Assembly (NCBI RefSeq): GCF_023715895.1
Contig: NZ_JAMBOO010000021.1
Coordinates: forward strand, 1 to 64,000
DNA: 64,000 nt
From: Domibacillus indicus
GTDB lineage: Bacteria; Bacillota; Bacilli; Bacillales; Domibacillaceae
Direction of reading: 5' to 3'
Shown here: positions 1 through 8,422 of the stretch, one piece after another
Layout of the letters: the number at the start of each line of letters is the position of its first letter
Numbering within the stretch: position 1 is the stretch's first letter
Position numbers and translations under genes: made by a program
Notes under the pieces: generated by a model
Seen by the model: only the letters and a program-made list of their open reading frames with translations
Database searches by the model: none
Told to the model about the DNA's origin: nothing

Positions 1-120
1 ATATGTGCTAGGATTATTTGTCATGTCTAAAACTAGAATTTAAATCTTAGTCTCATTCTTTCAGGAACATGGTCTTTTAATTATTTGATGGAAATAAAGA
101 AAATCTGTTGACTAATCGTA

Positions 121-204
121 AGAAAAAAAGCCTGCAGACACTGCCTTCGAAATGAAGGCTTTGTCTACAAGCTGAAACGGCTTCCTTGTACGGAAGCCGT
201 TTTT
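121..204 (-). terminator. Double-hairpin terminator after the rlmI-like gene
   Basis: Directly after the minus-strand stop codon lies a perfect stem (ACGGCTTCC / GGAAGCCGT, about 175-203). A second, longer imperfect hairpin (about 130-172) follows and ends in a minus-strand T-run at 123-129. The first hairpin also has a plus-strand T-run (200-207), so it could stop transcription entering from the left as well. Confidence 0.75.
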
Positions 205-1404
205 TTATTTCTTTTTAATTTTTACAAACATCACTTTTAAATAATGGCCTTCAGGAAAAGCCTCTATAGTTCGAAAATCTTCCGGCAGCCCGTATTGCTC
301 GACAATCTCATAAGACGCTCCCTGCTCCTTGCAGGCTTCTTTAATAAACTTCTTAAATGTTTTTACATCCACAGCGCTGCTGTTTGTAGAGACGACAATG
401 ATGCCTTTATGCTTCGTTAACTGAATCGTTTCTTCAAGCAGCTTTGTATAATCTTTTGCTGCGCTGAAGGTCCGTTTTTTTGTTTTCGCAAAACTGGGCG
501 GGTCGACAACAACAAGATCAAAGGTCCGCTTTTTTCGGGCAGCGTATTTAAAATATTGAAACACATCGTCCACGACGATTTCCTGCTCCGAGACATCGAT
601 TCCGTTCGCTTCAAATTGCTGGATCGTCTTTGGCCTGCTTCGGTTGGCGACATCAACACTTGTTGTTTTTACAGCGCCGCCAAGCACAGAAGAAACAGAA
701 AATGCGCCTGTATAGGAAAACATATTAAGCATTTCCGCATCTTTGGCATATCTTGTGCGGATCGCATTTCTTACTTCACGCTGATCAAGAAAAATCCCGG
801 TCATGGCACCGTCATTTAAATCCACACAAAAATTCACGCCATTTTCTTTGATCAGCATTGGAAACTCACCGCGTTCTCCTTCTACAAAGTCATCATCTTC
901 AATATACTGTCCTTTCTGGTCAAAGCGCTTTTTCTCGTAAATCCCTTTGAATTCGAGCTTCTCGCGCATGGCAGCCAGGATGTCTTTCCGGAATGAGTAA
1001 ATACCCCCACTGTACCAGTGAATAACATAAAAGCCGTCATAGTAATCGATAATTAACCCGCCAATTCCGTCTCCTTCACCATTAAACAAGCGAAAAGCCG
1101 TCGTATCAGGGTCTTTCATCAGCTCTTTACGGTGCTGAAAAGCCGCCTCTATTTTGCGGGCAAAAAAAGCGGCATCGATATATTCTTCTGGCTCCCGGGT
1201 GATGATCCAGCCAATGCCTTTATTTTGTACGCCGTAATAGCCGGTACCGATATAGTTTTTTTTATCATCTAAAATACGGAGAATATCTCCTTCTTCTTTG
1301 AGTGCTTTCGGGTTTTCAATCGCTTCTTTTTCAAGAAGAGGGTATCCCGCGCGAAGCTTTGCTGCCGCTTTTTTGTTTACCTTTATATTGATCAGTGTTT
1401 TCAT
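205..1404 (-). CDS. Class I rRNA large-subunit methyltransferase, RlmI/YwbD family
   Basis: This is a SAM-dependent RNA methyltransferase of the RlmI (YccW) type; the E. coli homologue makes m5C in 23S rRNA. It has an N-terminal PUA-like domain (about 1-75), a linker with the conserved DQRE motif (207-210), SAM motif I FSYTGAF (229-235) and motif IV DPPSFAK (301-307). Its 399 residues are normal for the family. The ATG follows GGGGGCTGGA, which fixes the start. Where E. coli RlmI has a Ser-Cys-Ser segment near the C-terminus, this protein has STNSS (339-343) with no cysteine, so the modification made cannot be assumed to be m5C. It is monocistronic between two terminators. The fold and family are secure; the target base is inference. 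Confidence 0.9.
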   Translation of the reverse strand: MKTLINIKVNKKAAAKLRAGYPLLEKEAIENPKALKEEGDILRILDDKKNYIGTGYYGVQNKGIGWIITREPEEYIDAAFFARKIEAAFQHRKELMKDPDTTAFRLFNGEGDGIGGLIIDYYDGFYVIHWYSGGIYSFRKDILAAMREKLEFKGIYEKKRFDQKGQYIEDDDFVEGERGEFPMLIKENGVNFCVDLNDGAMTGIFLDQREVRNAIRTRYAKDAEMLNMFSYTGAFSVSSVLGGAVKTTSVDVANRSRPKTIQQFEANGIDVSEQEIVVDDVFQYFKYAARKKRTFDLVVVDPPSFAKTKKRTFSAAKDYTKLLEETIQLTKHKGIIVVSTNSSAVDVKTFKKFIKEACKEQGASYEIVEQYGLPEDFRTIEAFPEGHYLKVMFVKIKKK

Positions 1405-1601
1405 TCCAGCCCCCTGAACGCTTTTTTCTTTATCTTATCAAAACCTAGGTGCAAACAGCACGTTTTAACTATGATGATACAATGAAAAAGGGTTGGGGAG
1501 AGATTTTTACACCACGGTAAAAATAGTGCAGGGTCTCTGTAAAAGGCTGTTTTTTTCAGGGCTTTGCTCATTGCTGCGGTTACGTTTTGACCGCCTTCCG
1601 T

Positions 1602-1643
1602 AATAAAACAGCGGCTCTTTTTATGTATACAGAGCCGCTGTTT
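1602..1643 (-). terminator. Terminator overlapping the end of the GGDEF gene
   Basis: Stem AACAGCGGCTC / GAGCCGCTGTT (1607-1618 with 1631-1642), with the GGDEF stop codon (1621-1623) inside the loop and a short minus-strand T-run beyond. The terminator is therefore built partly from coding sequence. Confidence 0.75.
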
Positions 1644-2682
1644 GATCATTATATAAAACGACGCAATTGCGTCCCTTCTTTTTCCCTTCATACAAGGCAC
1701 AATCTGCTTCATGAATGATGTGTTCAATTTCTTTTCCTATCCGCCATTCAGCCAGGCCGATCGTAACCGAAATAAAAAGTGTGCGATCCCGGTTAACGAC
1801 CGGCTGATGTGCAACGGAACGCCGTATTTTTTCTGCCAGTGCTGCCGCTTCTTCTTTTGTTTCGCTTCGCAGCATGATCAAAAATTCCTCGCCGCCCCAG
1901 CGGGATACAGAGCCTGTTTCACCGGCCAGCTGCTCAATCACTTTCGCGCACGTTACAAGCGCTTTGTCTCCGCAATCATGACCGTAGCAGTCATTAAATT
2001 GTTTAAAATAATCGATATCCAGCAGCAAAACAAAAAACGGAAGCTGCCCTCTAATCCCTTTATCAAGACAAGTATACATTTTCCTTCTTGTAAACAAGCC
2101 GGTTAACGAATCTGTACTGGCCATGATGTTGAGTTTTTCATTTGTTTCATTTAAATGATCAATCATCCGGTCAACGGAACTTCGAAAAAACGAGCCAAGA
2201 AGTGCAATAATAAGAAAAGCCGCCGCTATATTTAACACATAGAGGAAATCAATCATATGGGCAGAAAGAGAAATGATTGCCCGATCACTAATAAAGTACA
2301 ATCCAATATAAAGAGAAATGCTCAGTATAGCAGCGGTACATTTATAACTTTTACTCATTTTTGGAAAAAAGAAAGCACCGTACACAGGAATAATGCCGTA
2401 ATAGTGAAAGCCTGCTTCCCATCCAAAAGTGAAAGTAGACAGGCATGCATGAATGGAAATTTCTGATAATGCTAAAATAAAATATAAGCGGTATGCTTCA
2501 TTTTTAACAAGAAAATAATTCACTATATAGAGGAAGCAGCTTGCAATATTGGCTGCCACTAAAAACGGCACCTCCAGCCATATAAAAAGCAAAGCCCACA
2601 CAAAATGAATGATAAAAGCCATATACACCGACTGTTGTAAAATAACCATGTAGTTTGCATCCGAGGAAACTTTTTGCGCCAT
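1621..2682 (-). CDS. Membrane-bound diguanylate cyclase (GGDEF)
   Basis: Makes cyclic di-GMP from two GTP at the membrane. The N-terminal half is a string of hydrophobic helices (about five to six, residues 10-170) with no recognised extracytoplasmic sensor fold. The C-terminal half is a GGDEF domain with the TDSLTGLFTRR entry motif, LDIDYFKQFND, and an active-site GGEEF (about 263-267), a variant compatible with activity. The RxxD product-inhibition site that normally sits just before this loop is missing (the stretch reads GETG). No EAL or HD-GYP domain is attached. An ATG 30 nt upstream is in frame, but the ATG at 2682 has the better ribosome site (AGGAAGGCGG, 6-7 nt away), so I start there. 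The signal sensed is unknown. Confidence 0.88.
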   Translation of the reverse strand: MAQKVSSDANYMVILQQSVYMAFIIHFVWALLFIWLEVPFLVAANIASCFLYIVNYFLVKNEAYRLYFILALSEISIHACLSTFTFGWEAGFHYYGIIPVYGAFFFPKMSKSYKCTAAILSISLYIGLYFISDRAIISLSAHMIDFLYVLNIAAAFLIIALLGSFFRSSVDRMIDHLNETNEKLNIMASTDSLTGLFTRRKMYTCLDKGIRGQLPFFVLLLDIDYFKQFNDCYGHDCGDKALVTCAKVIEQLAGETGSVSRWGGEEFLIMLRSETKEEAAALAEKIRRSVAHQPVVNRDRTLFISVTIGLAEWRIGKEIEHIIHEADCALYEGKKKGRNCVVLYNDQTAALYT

Positions 2683-2758
2683 ATTGATCCGCCTTCCTGA
2701 GTGCCTTGGCATTGGAGCTCTTCTTTATTGATAGTATATAGGAAGTAGGTATATATGA

Positions 2759-3762
2759 CTACTGGTTTTTTTGAGCTTTAAATTCAAATTGAACGGTGCC
2801 TTCACTTTTATCCTTCCAAACGAGATAAGCGTCAAATGGCCGCTTTCCTTTAAAGCCCTTGATTAAGTTCGTTTTTCCTTTCTCGAGAAGCTTTTTTACA
2901 TTCGCTGCACTGATTGACTTGCCGAGCATTTTTTTGCCGAGTATAAACCCGCATTTCGATGATTGGTAAGCGGAACAGCCGAAAAATTTCCCTTTATCTA
3001 CAACAGCGCTTCCGCATTTCGGGCATGCACCGAGCGGCTGACTGTCACGTGCGGCTGGCTTAGACGGCGCATCAAATGACCAGCCGGAAGAGTGCTCTAT
3101 GGCATCCTGCACAATTTTTTGGGCGAGCCGCTTTGACTGTTCAATAAACACATTGGCCGGCGCTTGCCCTTTGCCAATTTCTTTTAAGCGCTGCTCCCAT
3201 CTGCCTGTTAATTCTGGTGAAGCGAGCAGCGTATTTTCCACAGCATCAATCAGGACGAACGCCTTGGCCATTGGTACTACGCGGTGCTCTTCTATCTTCA
3301 TATAGTCAAGCTGCTTCAGGCGCTCGATAATATTAGAGCGTGTACTTTCCTCTCCAAGGCCGGAAACCGATTTTAATACATTGCCAAGCTCTTTATCCTC
3401 CACTGTGTAACCGACATTTTTCATGGCGGTAATAAGTTCCCCTTCTGTGTACCGTTTCGGCGGGACGGTTTTTCCTTCGACGACTTTTACGTCCTCTGCT
3501 ATGCCTTTTTGTCCTTCTTTCACATTCGGCAGCAGCACATCCTCTTTTTCCTTTTCAAACAAAACCGGACGCCACCCGGGCTCAATCAGCCGCTTTCCGT
3601 TCGTCACAAAGATGTGCGGCCCGACCGCTGTTCGGATAGTCGAATGTGCAAACAGAGCCGGGTTATAATGGGCAGCAATCAATGAACGAGCAATTAGATC
3701 ATAAATCTTTCGCTCATCACCGCTTAATGAATGAAGAGATGGAACTTTTTCTGTTGGAATAA
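2759..3762 (-). CDS. topB: DNA topoisomerase III, 3' exon (intron-split gene)
   Basis: C-terminal part of a type IA topoisomerase III. After splicing, the first bases TT complete an Ile codon begun in the upstream exon, giving DHYA-I-IPTEKV, the conserved core motif of the family. It carries the rest of the catalytic toroid and a C-terminal zinc-ribbon-like module (CPKCG...CSAYQSSKC) plus a basic tail. With the 5' exon (6405-7545) it makes 2,145 nt, a 714-residue protein close to the usual B. subtilis TopB length. An ATG at 3784 lies inside the intron and would give an N-terminally nonsensical fragment; it should not be taken as a start. Function in vivo depends on intron splicing. Confidence 0.92.
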
Positions 3763-3863
3763 ATAGGAATAGGTAATGTTCCACTTCGACATTACTCGTT
3801 AAGTGTACTTATTTTCCCCTCCTTCACACCGTACGTGATAGTTTCCCATCATACGGCGTTCCA
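3763..3863 (-). ncRNA. Group II intron domains V and VI
   Basis: Domain V (3825-3861) is a 34-37-nt hairpin with a GGAAAC apical loop region and paired CGCCGTATGATG / TATCACGTACGG arms. Domain VI (3763-3824) is a longer hairpin closed near CACTT/AAGTG; it should hold the bulged branch-point A a few nucleotides from the 3' end. The exact bulge was not resolved by eye. Confidence 0.8.
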
Positions 3864-5690
3864 TCATGTATCAAAAGTTAAATAAATTCCGTCCAGTTTA
3901 CAATGTCTTCTAAGCTCATTTAGTTTTTCGAGAGCTTTTTGATTTATTATGTGAGATCGATAATTCCGAATCGTTTCTGTGTTAGTCGCATGTATCAACT
4001 TATGGATCGCTTTGTGAACGATTTTTAAATTCTGATATTCGTCCGTACCTCCGAAATGTCTTGGTGTCACATGATGACACTGGACTTGCTCAACGTCTAG
4101 TTCAAGCCCCGTTACTTCACATTTCATTCCACACATAGAGGCCCTTGAAATTCTGTTGTCGTTATATTCGGCACTTTCGTATGGATTATATCTCCTCGCC
4201 AGTTCGATCACTTTTGATCTCGTTCGGCATGTTAGTTTCTTTGATGAAATGGCTCTCCCGGAGGGAGAGTAGTCACATATGTCTTGAGAGAAATTTAGCA
4301 GTCTCTCATGTTTTACGTAACTAATGGGATATATATACACATTACGAAGTTTCCAAATTTTTAGCTTCGAATTTCCATATAGCCTTTGATGTATAGGTGA
4401 CATTTCCTCAACTACCGGTACACCGTATTTCGCGATTTGCCTAAGTTTGTGATGCATGAACTTTTTTACAGAGAAAGCTAATTTGGCAAAGTCTATACTT
4501 ACATGTGTGGCACTCTTATAATACTCCTGCCATCCTAGTATCATGCTGTTGAGCTTCGTCACGTTATTAGAATTAACTTCTTGATAAATCAGAGAAACTT
4601 GTTGTTTGATTGCTTCTTTCAAGCGTGACAATGCTTTATCACAGACATGTGAGTGGACTACATATCCGTGCCTAGACTTACCTAATTTTACAGCTTTGAT
4701 TTTAAATCCAAGGAAGTCAGATGAATTTTTCTTCAAGTTGATTATTTTTGATTTTTCATCGCTAATATCGAGTTTCAGTCTGGTTTTTAGCCACCTTGTA
4801 GTAGCTTCATAAATTTTCTTGGCAGTGTGGAAGTCTTTACACATGATTTTAAAATCATCTGCGTACCTTACTATATGAATCTGTTTAAGATTAGTTTTCC
4901 TTAACTGATTCTTTTGGCTCACTTTGGTTTTATATCGTTTTACTGTTTCAAACGTTTCCCATTGTGAAGAAATCCACCAATCAAATTCATTCAGTACTAC
5001 GTTTGCTAGGAGTGGTGATAAAATACCTCCTTGCGGAGTTCCTTTGCTTGGTATTCCAATTCCTTGAATCGGCGCTTTTAACATCTCTTTAATGACACTC
5101 AAGAGTTTTCTATCCTGTATTCCCAAGGAATACAGCTGTTTAATTAATTTGGTGTGGTTGACGTTATCGAAAAATCCTTTAATGTCAATGTCTACCGTAT
5201 AATAAAACTTACCCGTATTGATCAGAGTGGCCATTCTTGAGAGTGCATGTTTACTGCTTCGATTCGGTCGGAAACCATAACTATGTGGATGAAACTGTGC
5301 TTCACAGATAGGTTCTAATACTTGCTTAATACATTGCTGGATAATCCTATCTACCATAGTTGGAATACCTAACGGTCTTGTTTTACCGTTTGCTTTCGGA
5401 ATATACACTCGCTTAACACTATTTGGCTTGTACCATTTTAATTTCTCTTTGATCAATTGCACATATTCCTCGATATTGCTGTCTTTAATCTCTTTTATAG
5501 TTATTCCATCTGTTCCTGCTGTATTGCTTCCTGTATTCGTCTTTATCATTCTAAATGCTAATCTTATGTTATTGTCGCTTCTGACAATATCCATAAGTCT
5601 ATTAAATGACTTACCATCTTTTGATTTCTGGTAAAGCCCATCTAATATTTCTGTCATTCCATAATAATCATTGTATCTGTATTTGTTCAT
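3864..5690 (-). CDS. Group II intron-encoded reverse transcriptase/maturase with HNH endonuclease
   Basis: Multifunctional intron protein that assists splicing and copies the intron into DNA targets. Visible parts: RT0-like N-terminus, RT blocks with TAGTDGI, YTVDIDIKGFFDNVNH, GTPQGGILSPLLANV and the catalytic YADD (about 276-279), a maturase (X) region after SDFLGFKI, and a C-terminal HNH nuclease (CEVTGLELD, CHHVTPRHFGG, last about 80 residues). So it has the full RT-X-En complement and no internal stop. I start at ATG 5690 (MNKYRYNDYYGM), which has AAAGGAG about 16 nt upstream, a long spacing. A GTG at 5741 would add 17 residues but has no ribosome site. The stop lies 2 nt from domain V. 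Confidence 0.93.
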   Translation of the reverse strand: MNKYRYNDYYGMTEILDGLYQKSKDGKSFNRLMDIVRSDNNIRLAFRMIKTNTGSNTAGTDGITIKEIKDSNIEEYVQLIKEKLKWYKPNSVKRVYIPKANGKTRPLGIPTMVDRIIQQCIKQVLEPICEAQFHPHSYGFRPNRSSKHALSRMATLINTGKFYYTVDIDIKGFFDNVNHTKLIKQLYSLGIQDRKLLSVIKEMLKAPIQGIGIPSKGTPQGGILSPLLANVVLNEFDWWISSQWETFETVKRYKTKVSQKNQLRKTNLKQIHIVRYADDFKIMCKDFHTAKKIYEATTRWLKTRLKLDISDEKSKIINLKKNSSDFLGFKIKAVKLGKSRHGYVVHSHVCDKALSRLKEAIKQQVSLIYQEVNSNNVTKLNSMILGWQEYYKSATHVSIDFAKLAFSVKKFMHHKLRQIAKYGVPVVEEMSPIHQRLYGNSKLKIWKLRNVYIYPISYVKHERLLNFSQDICDYSPSGRAISSKKLTCRTRSKVIELARRYNPYESAEYNDNRISRASMCGMKCEVTGLELDVEQVQCHHVTPRHFGGTDEYQNLKIVHKAIHKLIHATNTETIRNYRSHIINQKALEKLNELRRHCKLDGIYLTFDT

Positions 5691-6404
5691 ATCTCTGTTG
5701 GGACAACTCCTTTCTTTAAGAAGTTGCTTTCCCTGTCTCACCAGAAAAACAGAGTTTTTGACCGAATTTATTTAACTTTAAAATCCATGACTAATGCCTA
5801 TCCCTCCACAGCTTATTATCACTGCTTCATAGGTACTGTGGCATCACTCTCGTCAGAATAAAGCAGCTTATAACCTAGTCGGTTTTTCGACTGCACCTAT
5901 CCCCGGCCTATGGGTTTTAACTTAATTAGTGATAGTTTCTAACTTTCCACGTTCCAAGTATTCCCGCTTATTATGACACTTAGGTGTTTCCTTTGAGCCT
6001 GTTAGCTTGATACCATCATCGCTTGGTATAAGGATTTTCATAACGCAAAATCTTACTCATCCTCACTAACGTACCGTATTCGGTACACCTTTATCTTCTC
6101 AGATAAAGATTACACTTATAGACCCGTACATTCAGAAATTCGTCAGTATCTCTTGATACATTCTCACCGTATGTCACGCCACCCGACTACTCTGATCTAC
6201 AATTCCCTAGATTTCTTGTAGATTTCGCCGACTTCACCCTGCTTTTAACAAGTCCGTTATAGCCCACTTTCCTGCTAAAGGGAGTATTAGTGTGAAAGTT
6301 TCAGCCTAGCATGAAGGCTTTCATTCCTTTCAAGGATTACTTAGTTTTCTAATAAACCATCCCACCTATCATTTCTTCAAGGATTTCAGGTTAACGTGTC
6401 GCAC
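5691..6404 (-). ncRNA. Group II intron 5' RNA domains I-III, non-coding
   Basis: About 710 nt with no supported ORF, as expected for the folded 5' half of a group II intron. The last six exon bases (ATGCCA, the IBS1 position) could pair with TGGTAT at 6010-6015 or TGGCGT at 6176-6181 on the minus strand, each allowing one G-U pair. Either may be EBS1. Covariance folding would be needed to choose. Confidence 0.75.
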
Positions 6405-7545
6405 TGGCATAATGATCGCTTACTTTTTTTGAGTCTACATACCGTTTATCCGACAGGATGGAACGTGTCGTCCCGGCGGCCCATTGTTTGTACGGCTCGA
6501 GCTGGGATAACTTCCTTAAGATAGCTGGAAAAGCCGCAGCTTCTTCTGGATTTACATGATTGCTGTCGGTCCGGGGATAGGTCACGTAAGACCGTTCATA
6601 AAGAGACTGCGTCACCTCCAATGTTTTCTTTGGCGAAAAATTAAACCGCTTGTTCGCAAGTGCCTGCAGCGTGGATAAACTGTGAAAAGCAGGCGGCGGC
6701 ACCGGTTTGTTTTCCGTTTTCACTTCCACTGCTTCCGCTTCTTTTCCCATGCACTCGTCCCGGATTGCTTCTGCATTCTCCCGTTCATAAAAGCGCGTTT
6801 CTTTTTCTTTTATCCATTTTCCTTCATATAAAGCTCCATCCATGTTAAAAGACGCCACAACTTCATAAAATGGCTTGGATACAAAGGTAAGAATCTCTTT
6901 TTCCCGCTTGACGACAAGAGCAAGCGTAGGTGTCTGCACGCGCCCGACGGCGTATACATCCCGCCCTGCTCCTTTTGTTTTAGACTGAATTAAGAGCGTA
7001 TAAGCACGGCTCGCATTCATGCCGATGAGCCAGTCTGCATAGCTGCGGGCCATCGCTTCGTGGTAAAGCGGCATCGTCTCTTCAATGGGCCGCAGATTAG
7101 CAAAAGCCTGCTCCACGGCTCTCGGTGTTAAGCTGCTTACCCAAAGGCGCCGCATCGGTTTATTAACACCAGACATGCGGACAACGAGCTGCACAATGAG
7201 CTCTCCCTCACGTGCCGGGTCCCCCGCGGAGATAATTTCGGTTACGGCCGGATTTCGAATAATTTCCTTGACTGCTTTGAACCGGCTCGTTTTAGCTGGA
7301 ATGATTTTATATTTAAATGTTTGTGGAATCATTGGCAGTGTTTCAAGGTGCCATCTCTTTAATTTAGGGTCCATCTCATGCGGCGGTACAATTTCAAACA
7401 AGTGGCCGCTGCACCAGGCGAGCAGCGCACCATCTGGAAATGTTTCACACGGTGCAATCTCAATGTGTGTTCCTTTTTTCGCATGGCGGAATGGAGCGGC
7501 AAGCGCCTCGGCCTGTGATGCTTTTTCAGCAATGATCGCCTGCAT
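6405..7545 (-). CDS. topB: DNA topoisomerase III, 5' exon (intron-split gene)
   Basis: N-terminal 380 residues plus the first base of codon 381 of topoisomerase III, which relaxes and decatenates single-stranded regions during replication and recombination. It shows the TOPRIM start AIIAEKASQA, the metal-binding DPAREGE (109-115) and the active-site tyrosine in SYVTYPRTDS (Tyr323). Read without splicing, the frame runs four codons into the intron and stops at 6391. Start: ATG at 7545 behind AGGAGGAAAAGCC. The break lies immediately after DHYA, in the universally conserved DHxAIIPT motif, so the unspliced product would be dead. Confidence 0.93.
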
Positions 7546-7617
7546 GGCTTTTCCTCCTATCTACAAAAACAAACGTTCGATATCCTCATTATAAAGGGGG
7601 GATTTCTTTTTCGCAAA

Positions 7618-7656
7618 CGCAAAAAAAAAAACGAAGCCGGCTTTAGGCTTCGCTCT
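7618..7656 (-). terminator. Terminator after the MBL-fold gene
   Basis: Stem CGAAGCC / GGCTTCG (7632-7652) followed on the minus strand by an uninterrupted run of T (plus-strand A at 7620-7631). It separates the MBL-fold gene from topB. Confidence 0.85.
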
Positions 7657-7660
7657 TTTT

Positions 7661-8371
7661 TCAGCTCAGTTTTCTCTCTGCTTCGCCAATTGCCTGGCGT
7701 ATGGCGCTCTCTGGATTTGGCACCATCTTGCCGTGGCCCGCCGCAAGAAGCGCTGGCTGAAGCGCCTGAATCCGTTTGGCACTTTCGATCGCGGTCTCCT
7801 TATCCCACGTTCCGAATGCAGGAAAAGGGAACAGCGGTTTAAACGTGCCGGCAACCGCCATTCCTCCGTGTGTTTGAAAAGCATCTCCAACAATCAGGTG
7901 CTTGTTCCGGGTGTCCCATAACGACATGGAACCCGGCGTATGGCCTGGCGTAAACACGGCTTCGAGCGAGCCAATTCGATCTCCTTCATTCAGTTCTACA
8001 TCCGGTTTTGTGCTCATTCTTTTTGGAACACCGCCTTTGATAGGCTTTTGTGCTTCATCCGCATCAACCGTCAAATCTCCGTTCAAAATCCGGGCGTCGC
8101 GTGCAGATATATAAACGGGCACATCAGGCATAAATGCTTTTAATCGATCGACTGAGCCAATATGGTCTTCGTGAGCATGCGTAAGTACAATGTGTTCAAT
8201 CGGCTTGCCCAATCGTTTCACCATATTCATAATGGCGGCTGTACTAAATGGAAGCGCTGCATCAATCAACGTAAGAAATCTTTCTTCCTCAACCATATAG
8301 CAGTTAACCGGAAATAAGGAGGGCATAAAAGAAATTTGATATAAACTTCCCGTTTTTTGAATGCGGACCAT
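7661..8371 (-). CDS. MBL-fold metallo-hydrolase
   Basis: Small single-domain zinc hydrolase of the metallo-beta-lactamase superfamily. It contains THAHEDHIG (HxHxDH, about 65-70), a GHTPGSMSLWD motif with the next metal His, and a late AAGHG. It resembles the YflN/glyoxalase-II-like group; the substrate cannot be deduced. The frame is open to 8419, but that extension runs through the terminator of the upstream amidase gene. The ATG at 8371 has a strong site (GGAGGAGATTGTC), so 236 residues is the better model. It is probably monocistronic. Confidence 0.85.
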   Translation of the reverse strand: MVRIQKTGSLYQISFMPSLFPVNCYMVEEERFLTLIDAALPFSTAAIMNMVKRLGKPIEHIVLTHAHEDHIGSVDRLKAFMPDVPVYISARDARILNGDLTVDADEAQKPIKGGVPKRMSTKPDVELNEGDRIGSLEAVFTPGHTPGSMSLWDTRNKHLIVGDAFQTHGGMAVAGTFKPLFPFPAFGTWDKETAIESAKRIQALQPALLAAGHGKMVPNPESAIRQAIGEAERKLS

Positions 8372-8388
8372 GACAATCTCCTCCGATG

Positions 8389-8421
8389 AAAAATGGCTTC
8401 CGTTCAAGACGGAAGCCATTT
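8389..8421 (-). terminator. Terminator after the SLH amidase gene
   Basis: Perfect 13-bp stem AAATGGCTTCCGT / ACGGAAGCCATTT around a 5-nt loop, ending in minus-strand TTTTT, immediately after the amidase stop at 8423. Confidence 0.85.
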
Positions 8422-8422
8422 T

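Larger units (their letters stand above)
3763..6404 (-). mobile_element. Group II intron inserted in topB
   Basis: Complete 2,642-nt group II intron in the same orientation as topB. On the minus strand it starts GTGCGAC (from 6404), the canonical 5' consensus, and ends CTAT (at 3763), the canonical AY end. A domain V hairpin with the catalytic CCGTATG...ACGTACGG arms lies at 3825-3861, followed by a domain VI-like stem. The ORF (3864-5690) sits in the domain IV position. The boundaries were chosen because joining 6405 to 3762 restores the conserved TopB motif without gain or loss. Insertion splits an Ile codon after its first base. Intact RNA and protein parts suggest a recently arrived, probably active element. 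Confidence 0.95.

Noticed and set aside
1401-1727. 108-residue minus-strand ORF between the rRNA methyltransferase and GGDEF genes
   Set aside because: It overlaps the GGDEF 3' end in another frame and runs through its terminator; composition is not protein-like.
3763-3784. ATG at 3784 as the start of a separate C-terminal topoisomerase gene
   Set aside because: Those codons belong to intron domain VI; the splice junction explains the protein exactly.
8372-8419. N-terminal extension of the MBL-fold protein
   Set aside because: It would be translated from the upstream gene's terminator hairpin; the internal ATG has a strong ribosome site.
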